In this document: piece after piece, positions 1-8,766 of the stretch
Layout of the letters: the number at the start of each line of letters is the position of its first letter
Numbering within the stretch: the stretch's first letter is position 1
DNA from: Kordiimonadaceae bacterium
GTDB taxonomy: Bacteria; Pseudomonadota; Alphaproteobacteria; Sphingomonadales; Kordiimonadaceae
Reading direction: 5' to 3'
NCBI GenBank assembly: GCA_017640725.1
Contig: JAEPQB010000001.1
Span: 682,001 to 746,000, forward strand
Length of the DNA: 64,000 nucleotides
Position numbers and translations under genes: made by a program
Notes under the pieces: generated by a model
The model's database searches: none
What the model was told of the DNA's origin: nothing
The model's input: only the letters and a program-made list of their open reading frames with translations

Positions 1-470
1 TGGATATCAAGCATCGCCGCCTTCAGCTCTGCTGCTGACAGGGAAGCATGGTCCAGCTTCAGGAAGGCTTCAATGTTGGCGCTTAGCCCATCATAGACTG
101 ATTGGAAAGCTGCGAGGATTTCCTCTTCTGAGCCGTCAACACCGGCTGGGTCTGGGTAGCCCCAATGCACGGTCACGGGTGATCCGGACCAAATGGGGCA
201 GGTTTCCCCTGCGGCGTTACCACACACAGTGACCACAATATCAATTGCAGGCGCGCCTTCGCCCGTAAACTCGTCCCAGCTTTTGGAGCGGAAACCAGAG
301 GTCTCTATTCCCTTGGATGCGAGCAGCTGCAAGGCATAGGGATTTGGCTTGCCAACCGGCTTGCTGCCGGCGCTGAAGGCCTCGATTTCGCCCGCGCCCA
401 GCGTGTTGAAAAGCGCTTCGCCCAAAATGGACCTTGCCGAATTACCCGTGCATAAAACCAATATTTTCAT
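1..470 (-). CDS. arsC: Arsenate reductase, thioredoxin-coupled ArsC (3' end cut by window)
   Basis: Cytoplasmic enzyme that reduces arsenate to arsenite for export. The low-molecular-weight phosphatase-type P-loop C7-T-G-N-S-A-R13-S is at the N-terminus, and Cys83 and Cys91 (VTVCGNAAGETCP) supply the other two cysteines of the redox triad used by thioredoxin-linked ArsC. The VHWGYPDP segment further on also fits the family. The frame is still open at the left edge after 156 codons, so the C-terminus lies outside. An alternative ATG two codons upstream (476) is possible. No ars regulator or arsenite exporter is visible, since the downstream side is off the window. Confidence 0.9.
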   Translation of the reverse strand, partial: MKILVLCTGNSARSILGEALFNTLGAGEIEAFSAGSKPVGKPNPYALQLLASKGIETSGFRSKSWDEFTGEGAPAIDIVVTVCGNAAGETCPIWSGSPVTVHWGYPDPAGVDGSEEEILAAFQSVYDGLSANIEAFLKLDHASLSAAELKAAMLDI

Positions 471-694
471 GACCATAGCTGCCCTTCGCCGACCTTCACC
501 GAGTGCACATTTGCTTCACAAAAACGTGCAATCCCTTAATTTCACAAACCTAGCCTCTATGTTGGCTACTACACCGCAGCCAGTGACAGATTTATGACAA
601 ATTGGCATGTGGTAGAAACTTTGAATAACGGCCGGATGCACTTGACAGCGCCAAAGCCGGAGCCAAAAGTGCCACCTGGGGAGCACAGTTAAAC

Positions 695-1321
695 ATGATA
701 CCATCGCCTGAAGCGATACTCGCCTGGCTGGAAGCCATGACGCACGACCCGCTTGGTCTTGCGGTTGCGCTTGCGCTTGCAACACTGGTGACCGAAGACG
801 GCGCGCTGGTGGCAGGCAGCCTTTTGGTGGGCGGTGACCTGGCGTCACCCTGGCTTGTGATCAGCGCCTTGCTCGTGGGCATTGTGGGCGGCGATGTAGC
901 ACTGTATTTCGCCGGGTGGTCCGCGCGTGAGTTCCGCCCCATCCGACAGCGCCTGCCTATCAAGCGTGCCAAAAAAATCCGCAACTGGCTGAGGGGCCGC
1001 GAGACGGCCATCCTGTTTTTCTCCCGCTTTTTGCCGGGAACACGCCTCGTTACCTATGTCACATTCGGGTTTTTGCGCCTGTCACTGATGCATTTTGTTG
1101 TGGTCATGAGCATTGCCTGCCTCGTATGGGTGATCGGCGTTGTGTTTTTCATTAGTGAAATCCAGCGCGCCTTCAGCGGTATGGGCGGCACATTTGCTGC
1201 GCTCATTGCCACTGGTGCTGCGGTTCTGATCATTCTGGTTGCACCGCGCCTTGCGCGCCGGTCCAAGTCTGCAACCACACTTGATGACGCTGTTGAGGAG
1301 AGTATTGATGCCAGCAAGTGA
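695..1321 (+). CDS. DedA/VTT-domain family membrane protein
   Basis: Integral membrane protein of 208 residues with the DedA fold: an early acidic TED segment, a hydrophobic re-entrant region around residues 40-70, and the family signature RFLPGTR followed by helices to about residue 180. DedA/VTT proteins act in the cytoplasmic membrane in lipid-carrier or phospholipid translocation and envelope homeostasis; the substrate here cannot be read from sequence. A GGGAG about 11 bases upstream supports the start. The stop codon lies inside the next gene, which implies translational coupling with the ATP-grasp gene. Confidence 0.85.
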   Translation: MIPSPEAILAWLEAMTHDPLGLAVALALATLVTEDGALVAGSLLVGGDLASPWLVISALLVGIVGGDVALYFAGWSAREFRPIRQRLPIKRAKKIRNWLRGRETAILFFSRFLPGTRLVTYVTFGFLRLSLMHFVVVMSIACLVWVIGVVFFISEIQRAFSGMGGTFAALIATGAAVLIILVAPRLARRSKSATTLDDAVEESIDASK

Positions 1322-2441
1322 TTTGAGCATGCCACGCACCGACGAACCGCACGCCGGCATGCCGCCATTGGACGAAACTGCTGGTCAGATTTCCTGGTTT
1401 GAGTTTGCGCCGCCGCGCCTGTTTTACACACCGATTGCAATCTACTGCGGCTGGCTGTCGCTACGCCATTTTGGGCCGACGCTCTTGACCAACTGCAACC
1501 CAGCGCTGCCATACTCGGGCCTGGTGGGCGAAAGCAAATATCAGGTTCTGTCTGAAGTGAAGGGCGCGTCCCGCGATTTGGTGCCAGACTATGTTTCCAT
1601 TCTGCGCTGGGGCGGTGAAGGCGGGCTTGAGCGAACGCTTTCAGAAGCAACATCAGCCATGCAGGAAGCAGGGCTTTCGTTTCCCGTTGTTGCCAAGCCT
1701 GACATCGGCATGCGCGGTGTGGGCGTGCAACTGGCGCACACGCAAGCTGACCTGCGCCAATATATTGAGACCTTCCCTGCGGGCGCCAACTTCATGCTGC
1801 AAACGCTGGTCGACGAAGAAGGCGAAGCAGGCGTGTTTTATGTGCGCGAACCCGGCGAAGACAAAGGCCGCATTACCAGCCTGACGCTTAAATACTTCCC
1901 GCGTGTCACGGGTGATGGGACAAGTACGCTCAGAGAGTTGATCCTGAATGACAGCCGCGCAGGCAAGCTGGCGCACATTTATATGGACCGTCATGAACAC
2001 CGTTTGAATGATGTGGTCCCGGCTGGTGAAAGTGTGCGTCTGGCCTTTGCCGGCAGTCATAGCCGCGGCACCATTTTCCGCAACGGCAATGCGGAGATCA
2101 CGGAAGCCATGACCGATGCCTTTGACGAAATCGCAAAGTCTGTTGGCGAATTTTACATCGGCCGCTTTGACGTGCGCTTTGGTGACTTTGATGCCCTGAA
2201 GGAAGGCAAGGGTTTCCGCATTATTGAGATTAACGGCGCAGGCGGTGAGCAAACCCACATCTGGGACAGTCGCACCACGCTCAGGGAAGCCTACAGGGCG
2301 CTTTTGATGCAGTTTGGCGCGCTCTACCGCATCGGCGCCAAAAACCGCCGGCGCGGCTTTAAACCCACGTCGTTGCTGGGGCTCATTCGCGCCTGGCTCG
2401 GCGAAAAGAAACTAACCAAACACTATCCCATCACCCATTAA
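1308..2441 (+). CDS. ATP-grasp ligase-like protein, substrate unknown
   Basis: A 377-residue cytosolic protein with an ATP-grasp core: the Lys-containing VVAKPDIGMRGVGV strand that contacts ATP, an LKYFPR strand, and the metal-binding end IIEINGAGGE. The N-terminal TNCNPALPYSGLVGESK segment is typical of a family often called D-alanine-D-alanine ligase-like or carboxylate-amine ligase without a known substrate. I chose the ATG at 1308 because GAGGAG lies just before it; a longer frame from 1239 would overlap dedA much more. The start overlaps the dedA stop by 14 bases and DoxX follows 16 bases downstream, so the three genes look like one operon. Confidence 0.8.
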   Translation: MPASDLSMPRTDEPHAGMPPLDETAGQISWFEFAPPRLFYTPIAIYCGWLSLRHFGPTLLTNCNPALPYSGLVGESKYQVLSEVKGASRDLVPDYVSILRWGGEGGLERTLSEATSAMQEAGLSFPVVAKPDIGMRGVGVQLAHTQADLRQYIETFPAGANFMLQTLVDEEGEAGVFYVREPGEDKGRITSLTLKYFPRVTGDGTSTLRELILNDSRAGKLAHIYMDRHEHRLNDVVPAGESVRLAFAGSHSRGTIFRNGNAEITEAMTDAFDEIAKSVGEFYIGRFDVRFGDFDALKEGKGFRIIEINGAGGEQTHIWDSRTTLREAYRALLMQFGALYRIGAKNRRRGFKPTSLLGLIRAWLGEKKLTKHYPITH

Positions 2442-2457
2442 CCGAGAGGAGACTTTG

Positions 2458-2913
2458 ATGGATTTTTTGAAGAAACATATTGAATGGATACCGGTCATTC
2501 TGATCGCTATCATTTTTGGCGGCAGCTTTCCGTTCAAGTTTATGGACGCGCCGATCACGGTACATATCTTTAATGTCGTGGGCGACTGGATCGGCCTCGA
2601 CTTTTTCAAAAGCATTGGCGGGTATCTGATTGGTGTAGCTGAAGCAATTGCCATTCTGCTGGTGTTTATTCCGAGAACGCGCGGCCTCGGCGGCCTGCTG
2701 GCTGTTGGCATCATGTCTGGCGCCATCATCTTCCACCTGTTCAGCCCGCTCGGCGTGACAGTTCGCTGGGAAGAAGGCGGCCAGATGATGGAAGACGGCA
2801 CCCTATTCTATACAGCCGTGCTGGTGTGGTTCAGTGGCCTGTTCCTGTTCCTGCGCAACAAAGACCAGGTGCTCGGCCTTATCGGCATGGGCGGAGACAG
2901 CAGCGAGGCTTAG
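2458..2913 (+). CDS. DoxX-like four-helix membrane protein
   Basis: A 151-residue membrane protein with hydrophobic helices near residues 10-25, 45-65, 75-95 and 118-135 and the layout of the DoxX/DoxD-like family. Members are often linked to redox or thiol metabolism, but the role is unsettled. The ATG is preceded by GAGAGGAGA at ideal distance. It ends the dedA/ATP-grasp operon. Confidence 0.7.
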   Translation: MDFLKKHIEWIPVILIAIIFGGSFPFKFMDAPITVHIFNVVGDWIGLDFFKSIGGYLIGVAEAIAILLVFIPRTRGLGGLLAVGIMSGAIIFHLFSPLGVTVRWEEGGQMMEDGTLFYTAVLVWFSGLFLFLRNKDQVLGLIGMGGDSSEA

Positions 2914-2943
2914 GCCTCTATTCTCTCGGTGGAGTTGAGGACT

Positions 2944-2961
2944 GGGCGGCGGCCGCCGCCC
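2944..2961. repeat. Perfect GC-only hairpin after the DoxX gene
   Basis: GGGCGGC-GGCC-GCCGCCC is a perfect 18-base palindrome in the gap between the convergent DoxX and DUF2336 genes. The T-run after it is short, so it is only a weak candidate terminator. Confidence 0.35.
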
Positions 2962-2982
2962 GGTTTCCCCGCAGGGTTTCGG

Positions 2983-3927
2983 TCAGCCTTTGTTGGCCTT
3001 TAGCACCTGCAAAATTGTATGAGCGTCCGCTTTGCTCATGTCGGCTTGCTTCATGAGTGCAACAAACAAAGCCGGGTCACCGGCATGCAGCATGTCACGC
3101 GCTGCAGCCAGCGTGAGGCCCGAACGGAAAGCAAGGGCACTTTCAAGAAACGGCATGCATCCCCGTTCCGCCATATCCAGCATCATATCGACCGTCAGCC
3201 GCTTCTGGGCGCGCAAATCGCTGACATAAGCATGAATCTGGTTTGGGTTTGCATTCTCGATCATCGTCCAGATTGTTTTGGACGCCGCAGACCGCATAAC
3301 CGCATCTGAAACATCACTCGACACGCCGTACTGGCCTTCAAGAAGGCTGCGGAACTTGTCTGACACCTTGTCGACAATATCTGACACGATCGAGATCGGA
3401 AGGTCTGGGCGTGCACTCAGTTGATCCATCAATGGCTGACGATCCGGGAAGCGCTTCACAACTTTTGACAGAACCGCTTCATTCAGCGGCGCATTGTCGT
3501 TGCGCACCAGAAAGCTGACGCTTTTCTCGCTGCCGAAAGTTACCAGCGCGTCGCAGGTGGTCTCACCCAGGTCTTTGCGCCGCGCTATTGTCACGTGGGC
3601 ATGTTCTTCCAGGTGTGGAATAAGGCCCGCCAACTGGCTGTCGGAAAACACTGTTGTGGTCGCTAGAAATGGACCCGATACGCTTTCAACATCTGTTGCG
3701 ATTTTCGCAGCCAAGTCATGCGGCAGATAGGTGCAGGTGCGCAGTTCAAACGCCAAGGCTTCGCGAACACGAGTCGCAACATCCTGCGCTAGTGTGCGTG
3801 CCACATTCTCAATCACAGAACGTTCTTCGTCGTCCTGCGAGCGGTGCAGAAATTCGGACACACGCCGGGTTAACACCACTTTTTCAAGGGTGTCAGCATT
3901 CACCATTTTAACTGGGTCGATGCTCAT
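2983..3927 (-). CDS. DUF2336 family protein (paralogue A)
   Basis: A 314-residue, mostly helical soluble protein of the alphaproteobacterial DUF2336 family, whose biochemical role is unknown. It shares its whole length with the neighbour at 4116-5066, for example ENVARTLAQD against ENVARVLAQD, SGPFL in both, and PFLESALAF against KFLESALAL. I place the start at 3927 because it aligns residue for residue with the neighbour's start; a frame open to 3987 would add 20 unmatched residues. Confidence 0.8.
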   Translation of the reverse strand: MSIDPVKMVNADTLEKVVLTRRVSEFLHRSQDDEERSVIENVARTLAQDVATRVREALAFELRTCTYLPHDLAAKIATDVESVSGPFLATTTVFSDSQLAGLIPHLEEHAHVTIARRKDLGETTCDALVTFGSEKSVSFLVRNDNAPLNEAVLSKVVKRFPDRQPLMDQLSARPDLPISIVSDIVDKVSDKFRSLLEGQYGVSSDVSDAVMRSAASKTIWTMIENANPNQIHAYVSDLRAQKRLTVDMMLDMAERGCMPFLESALAFRSGLTLAAARDMLHAGDPALFVALMKQADMSKADAHTILQVLKANKG

Positions 3928-4115
3928 ACTTTCCCGTCCAAACGTCATTTTAAAATCGTTCCACAACCTGACCGTACGTTGCAGCATGGCAGGCGGCTGT
4001 AACCATTTAGTGAATGACTAAGTAAAATTTTTGTTAATTTTCTTGTATTTAGCTGAAACGCATTTCGCCGCCCGGAGCCATGCTGTTGCTGATATGACTC
4101 ACCCGGCTTCACGTT

Positions 4116-5066
4116 CTACGCCTTTTGGTTGTAGGCTTTTACAAGCCCCAGGTACTTGGGTGCCAACTGGTCAGGCACCCGCGCTTGCTTCAACAATTTC
4201 ACAAAATCCGGCGGATAACGAAGGGTTAGAATAAGCTTAACAGCATCAACAGTTTTGCCAGTCTGAAGCGCAAGCGCACTCTCGAGAAACTTCATACTGC
4301 CTCGCGTCGCCATTTCCACCACCGTTTGGTGGGTCAGCCGCCTGTTTACCTTCAGGTCTGTAACAAAGGCATGAATTTGTGCCGAAGTGGCGTCTTTAAT
4401 CTGCCGCCACATCACTTCATAGGCACTGGCATCAACAATGTCTGAAGCCGCTGATGAGCCCATCAAATAATGGTCCACCAGCAGTTTTTTGAAGTGGCTT
4501 GAGACTTTTTCGATGATTCGCTCTGCAATCACCAACGTCAAGTCTTTGCGCGCGCCCATATGGTCCATCAAACGCTGGTTGTTGCCAAACTTGTCGATCA
4601 CGCGACCGCACGCAATCTCAGGCAGCTCAATCAAATCGTTTCGAAGCAGCGCAGCAATGCTGGTTTCACCGCCCTCCTGCACCAGAACCGAAATCAGGTT
4701 TTCAGAGAGCTTTTCCCTGCGCGCCACCCAGGCGCGCACACTGTCCGTGAGCACTGGAATGAGCTTTTCGAATGTTTCCTCGTCAAGTGCCTGTGTTGCC
4801 TGAAGAAAGGGGCCAGACACTTCTTCAATATCGGTCGCAATTTTGTTCGACAGGTCCCGTGAGAGCTGGTCACACCGACGCAGTTCATACGCCAACACGC
4901 CGCGCACCTGCTTTGAGATGTCTTGTGCTAAAACCCGCGCGACATTCTCAACTGTGCGCCGCTCCACGTCGGCTTGCTCGGTTGCCAGAAACTGGCCCAC
5001 CTTTTTCGCTAACATGATTTTTTCGATGCGGGTCGAATCAATAAGGCTCGCCATCGACAGTTCCAT
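4116..5066 (-). CDS. DUF2336 family protein (paralogue B)
   Basis: A 316-residue helical protein and tandem paralogue of the gene just downstream. Shared blocks include the N-terminal EKIMLAKKVGQFL region, the VSGPFLQAT segment near residue 90, the MDHMGARKDL segment and the LESALAL segment near the C-terminus. A local duplication followed by divergence is the simplest reading. No catalytic motif or membrane segment is evident. The 188-base gap between the two copies holds no gene I can support. Confidence 0.8.
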   Translation of the reverse strand: MELSMASLIDSTRIEKIMLAKKVGQFLATEQADVERRTVENVARVLAQDISKQVRGVLAYELRRCDQLSRDLSNKIATDIEEVSGPFLQATQALDEETFEKLIPVLTDSVRAWVARREKLSENLISVLVQEGGETSIAALLRNDLIELPEIACGRVIDKFGNNQRLMDHMGARKDLTLVIAERIIEKVSSHFKKLLVDHYLMGSSAASDIVDASAYEVMWRQIKDATSAQIHAFVTDLKVNRRLTHQTVVEMATRGSMKFLESALALQTGKTVDAVKLILTLRYPPDFVKLLKQARVPDQLAPKYLGLVKAYNQKA

Positions 5067-5219
5067 GTTGGATCCTCATAACTGTGCGCCGCTTTTGCCT
5101 GTGCGAACGCAACCAACTTTCACGCCTGATTGATGGCGACACTGTCATAAGAAGTTGAGGATTTCGTCAAGGAACGCCGAAAATATGTCTCAAATTGTAC
5201 GCGTTCCAGGGTGTAGACC

Positions 5220-6215
5220 CTAGGAGCTAACGGCATCAAAAAACTGGTGGGCTGCATTTTCATACCAAGGGTTCGCTTGACCTTTGGCATGGAATCCCAC
5301 ATGCCCGCCAGAAGGCGTAATGCAGGCCCCCACCGGGGCACCGTCGGACCAAGCTGCAGCATGATAGTCTTCCACCGGAATCCACGGGTCGTCCGCCGCA
5401 TGAATGGCAAGGGTCGGCACTTTTATGTTGCCAATCAGCGGCAAGGAAGACACGCGTGCGTAATAATCCTGCGCATCTCTGAAGCCAAACACAGGCGCAA
5501 TGACTTCCTGATCAAACGCCAACACGCTCGCCAGCTTTGTTGGGTCCGCCGTCACTTTTGGGTGCACGAGGCCCGCCAGGTCGGCACGCATGTTGTTCAC
5601 AACATAGCGGGAGTAGACGAAGTTTCTTGGCCGCTCCAACTTCTTCTGGCTTGTGGCAAGGTCAAGCGGCGCTGACACACTCACGCACGCTTTCAAGCCA
5701 TGGGGCACATCTCCTTCCCCCAACATGCGCAAGCTCAATTGGCCACCAAGGGAAAAGCCCATCAGAAAAACATCAAATCCAGGCCAATGATTGTTTAGCC
5801 ACCTGAGCACAGCACGCAGGTCGCTGGTTAATCCAGCGCTGTATGGTGGCTCGGAATACTCTTTGGAGGGGCCAACCCCGCGATAATTCATGCGCGCGAC
5901 CGTATACCCCTGGGCATTAAAATAACGCGCCGAATTCAGCATATATGTGCTGTCTTCCGCGCCGCCCAAGCCGTGAACCAGCAACAGTATTTTGTCTTGC
6001 TTGGTGGCATTTGTCGGCTGATTTATGGCAACGCTTATTGCGCCCACATCGATCGGTGCTTGCAGGCGGCTATCGGGGTTGAGCAGCCCCGGCGAGCGCA
6101 CAAAACTGTTTCTCAGTGTTTGCAGATCACCACCGAACCACGGGACGCGCGTGCGAAAAGCTTGCAAGGGGCAATCAGCCAGAAAACTCCGCAGACCCTG
6201 CCCCAGAATTTCCAT
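5220..6215 (-). CDS. Alpha/beta hydrolase, YheT family
   Basis: A 331-residue hydrolase with the oxyanion strand LLLVHGLGG (about residues 78-85), the nucleophile elbow G-F-S155-L-G-G, an acid at AADDPW (near 280) and the catalytic histidine in GGHVGF (near 305). The N-terminal region and overall length match the YheT/UPF0017 group of esterase-like proteins. The substrate is unknown. It follows the metallo-beta-lactamase-fold gene by 12 bases on the same strand, so the two are probably cotranscribed. Confidence 0.85.
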   Translation of the reverse strand: MEILGQGLRSFLADCPLQAFRTRVPWFGGDLQTLRNSFVRSPGLLNPDSRLQAPIDVGAISVAINQPTNATKQDKILLLVHGLGGAEDSTYMLNSARYFNAQGYTVARMNYRGVGPSKEYSEPPYSAGLTSDLRAVLRWLNNHWPGFDVFLMGFSLGGQLSLRMLGEGDVPHGLKACVSVSAPLDLATSQKKLERPRNFVYSRYVVNNMRADLAGLVHPKVTADPTKLASVLAFDQEVIAPVFGFRDAQDYYARVSSLPLIGNIKVPTLAIHAADDPWIPVEDYHAAAWSDGAPVGACITPSGGHVGFHAKGQANPWYENAAHQFFDAVSS

Positions 6216-6227
6216 GCGCCTGATTGC

Positions 6228-7178
6228 CTATCGATGGAGAGAATTGCTCGCGGTCAGCTCAAACCGTTCGGCTTGTGCGCGCCGCGCGTGATACATATCG
6301 ATATGCGCTTGAACACAGCCTTCCGCTGCCTTCAGAAGTCTTGGGGTCAGTCCTTCATAAAGCTCGGCCACAATGCTGGCAGGATCAGTTTTGCCTTGAT
6401 GCAGACACTCTTCTACCTGACCTTGGCGCATCATGCGATGATCACGAATTTCATTGATGCGGCTTTGCGCGTTATCAACAGGATCACCGTGACTGGGCAT
6501 CAAACGCACGGCACTGGTTGATGCAATAAGGTCCAGGCTGTCCATATAGTCGGCAAGATTGCCAAGCGGCGGCACAATCACCGTCGTCGACCAGCCCATG
6601 ACATGATCGCCCGTAAACACAATACCCATTTCCGGCAACCAGTAGCACAGATGGTTAGGGAAATGCCCTGGTGTGTGCAACACCTGCAAATGCCAGCGAC
6701 CTGTGCCAATTTTTTCACCGCCCATCAGGGCCCGGTGCGGCACAAAGTCGGGATCGATGTCTTCGTCACTGGAGTGCAAGACTTCTTCCGGCAGTCCGCC
6801 GTACCCGTATACGGGTGCATCCAGCTGTTCGGAAAGCGGTGTTGCAGCAGGGCTGTGATCAAGGTGATTATGGGTTACCAAAATACCTTCAACAACCCGG
6901 CCATCGACCGCATCAAGAACCGCCTGAAGATGAACCGCATCAGCGGGTCCCGGATCAATGATCCACAGCCGATCATTCCCCACCAGATAGGTATTGGTTC
7001 CTGGGCCTGTATAGTCTTTTGCGTTATCTGCCAATATCACAGAAATGCCGTCAGCAACCTCTAATGGTTGCCCATAAACGGCTTTTTCTCGTAGCGCTTT
7101 TGCAGCTAGGGGGCTGGGCACAAGGCCCTTGGTTTCGGTCTTACAATCAGTCACAAAAATACTCTTAGCAAATTTCAC
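6228..7178 (-). CDS. Metallo-beta-lactamase-fold hydrolase (LACTB2/glyoxalase II-like)
   Basis: A 316-residue MBL-fold protein. The metal site is clear: H103-N-H105-L-D107-H108, a further His in HTPGHFPNH and an Asp in TGDHVMGW. The length and the TNTYLVG and DPGPAD segments resemble LACTB2-type or hydroxyacylglutathione-hydrolase-like enzymes rather than antibiotic-degrading lactamases. The reaction cannot be fixed from sequence; thioester or nucleic-acid phosphodiester substrates are both known in the superfamily. Confidence 0.85.
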   Translation of the reverse strand: MKFAKSIFVTDCKTETKGLVPSPLAAKALREKAVYGQPLEVADGISVILADNAKDYTGPGTNTYLVGNDRLWIIDPGPADAVHLQAVLDAVDGRVVEGILVTHNHLDHSPAATPLSEQLDAPVYGYGGLPEEVLHSSDEDIDPDFVPHRALMGGEKIGTGRWHLQVLHTPGHFPNHLCYWLPEMGIVFTGDHVMGWSTTVIVPPLGNLADYMDSLDLIASTSAVRLMPSHGDPVDNAQSRINEIRDHRMMRQGQVEECLHQGKTDPASIVAELYEGLTPRLLKAAEGCVQAHIDMYHARRAQAERFELTASNSLHR

Positions 7179-7297
7179 ATTCTACGCTAGCCATTATTTA
7201 GGGGATCGCTCACAAAGTTCGCCACTCACCCTTATTCACGCTTCAGTGAAGCTTTTGTGTCGAGCGAAACGGCGAGACAAGCGTTGCTTTCCTTCGC

Positions 7298-8146
7298 TCA
7301 CGTAACTTGCCACCAAACTAACCAAAATTGAATCAGCCTGTAGACAAAGTGCGACACAACAAAGCCGAGGGACATGACCACTGCTTTTATGCCTGCGCGC
7401 CAAACCGGGTCTTCATACATGGTCTTTTGAGCAATGGTAAGATAGACCACCATAGGACCCAACAGCAACAGACCAGCAACCATGGGGGATTCAATCACAA
7501 ATGGTCCACCTAAGTTGTAAACAGCGCCAGCAAGCAATGCGAAGATCAGAGGCCACGCCAGCACAAAACTGTAGAAATGGATCGCGAAAACCGCGTGGTC
7601 GATCAGAAAATAACGATTGCCCAAATTGACCAGCCAGACAAACGGAATCAGGAAGGGTACGCCGACAATGACAATTGACTTGGCAACGATACCAGTCACC
7701 GAATCATACCGAGTAGCAACGTCTTCAAAGGTCTGACCAGTCGTGGTCAAATAGGCCTCAATGATACCTTGGACCCAACTTCCATACGGCTGCAATTCCT
7801 GGTTATCGAGCGGTAGAGCGAAATCCGTCAGCGGCGCACGCAGGAAATACAATAAGTTGATCAACAGGAATAGTGTGAAGGGCCGCATGTAAGCTTTTCT
7901 AGCGCCGCGGTAATGCTCTCGGGAGAGGAAACCCGGCCTCAAGAAGAAGGCCCGAAGGGTACGGGCAAATTTACTGTCCAGCGACGTAACCTCTTCAAAT
8001 AGCTGCCCAAAGAGAACACGAAGGCGACGCTGATTGGGACCGAACTGGCGCTCCCCACAATTCCAACAGAAGTTGCCGCGGGCACTGGTACCGCAACTGG
8101 CGCACGTCCATTCACTCTCTCCCGCCGTGTTTGTTCCCATTGCCAT
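7298..8146 (-). CDS. DUF3667 zinc-ribbon membrane protein
   Basis: A 282-residue protein. The N-terminus carries a four-cysteine zinc ribbon (CASC at about 16-19, CWNC at about 31-34). A basic linker with the DUF3667-type segment SKFARTLRAFFLRPG follows, and then about five membrane helices to the C-terminus. The family is widespread and uncharacterised. It stands alone, downstream of the Lrp gene on the same strand. Confidence 0.75.
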   Translation of the reverse strand: MAMGTNTAGESEWTCASCGTSARGNFCWNCGERQFGPNQRRLRVLFGQLFEEVTSLDSKFARTLRAFFLRPGFLSREHYRGARKAYMRPFTLFLLINLLYFLRAPLTDFALPLDNQELQPYGSWVQGIIEAYLTTTGQTFEDVATRYDSVTGIVAKSIVIVGVPFLIPFVWLVNLGNRYFLIDHAVFAIHFYSFVLAWPLIFALLAGAVYNLGGPFVIESPMVAGLLLLGPMVVYLTIAQKTMYEDPVWRAGIKAVVMSLGFVVSHFVYRLIQFWLVWWQVT

Positions 8147-8160
8147 TCCAACAGTCTCCG

Positions 8161-8592
8161 TCAGGTCGCACGTTCCAACTTAGTTGAAAGGATGACGCTG
8201 GTTTGCGTGCGTTCCACGCCTTTCAGCAGGGCGATGGCGTCAATCGCATCGTCGAGTTCCGCAGTTGTTTCTGCCCGCAGCATGGCCGCCATGTCATATT
8301 CGCCTGAAATGGTGTGAAGCGCGGTAACAGCGTTCTGGCGTCTGCAAAAAGACACCACATCATCCAGCGCCTTTGGCACGATTTTCAGCATGACCTGTGC
8401 CCTGATTTCCCGTGCTGCAATGTCCTGGCGCAGACGCACAGTATAGCCTGCGATCACACCCCGGTTTTCAAGCTTGCTTATGCGGTCCTGAACCGTAGAA
8501 CGCGACAGCCCCAAAACGCGCGACAGGGAGCTAAGGGAAATTCGTGCATTGTCTCGCAGCACATCCACTAGTTTCTTATCTGTTTCATCCAT
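8161..8592 (-). CDS. Lrp/AsnC family transcriptional regulator
   Basis: A 143-residue regulator with an N-terminal helix-turn-helix (SLSSLSRVLGLSRSTVQDRISKL is the helical region, residues about 20-42) and a C-terminal RAM/AsnC ligand-binding domain (SGEYDMAAML). It is transcribed away from the lysine-degradation genes across a 174-base gap. That layout suggests an amino-acid-responsive local regulator, probably of lysine catabolism. The link to lysine is inferred from position only. Confidence 0.9.
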   Translation of the reverse strand: MDETDKKLVDVLRDNARISLSSLSRVLGLSRSTVQDRISKLENRGVIAGYTVRLRQDIAAREIRAQVMLKIVPKALDDVVSFCRRQNAVTALHTISGEYDMAAMLRAETTAELDDAIDAIALLKGVERTQTSVILSTKLERAT

Positions 8593-8766
8593 TAAGCAAT
8601 ATTGCGGAACTTTCGTTAATTTGTAAAATAAATAAATACATTTTGCGCATAATGATCATTCAAATCGACCGATATTCCGTCATAATGTTCCGCATTCGCG
8701 CTTCGGGGTGGGGCGCACAGTTTTATTCCAATCCGCACGAGCGCGGACCAGTTTGGGGAGTTTCCA

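Noticed and set aside
1653-2258. A 201-codon minus-strand frame opposite the ATP-grasp gene
   Set aside because: Shadow frame; the plus strand has clear ATP-grasp motifs and a good ribosome site.
4031-4234. A short frame between the DUF2336 genes
   Set aside because: It runs into the 3' end of paralogue B on the other strand, lacks a ribosome site and has no plausible protein features.
6228-7178. Beta-lactam resistance role for the metallo-beta-lactamase-fold protein
   Set aside because: No export signal, and its conserved segments are those of LACTB2/glyoxalase II-like cytosolic hydrolases.
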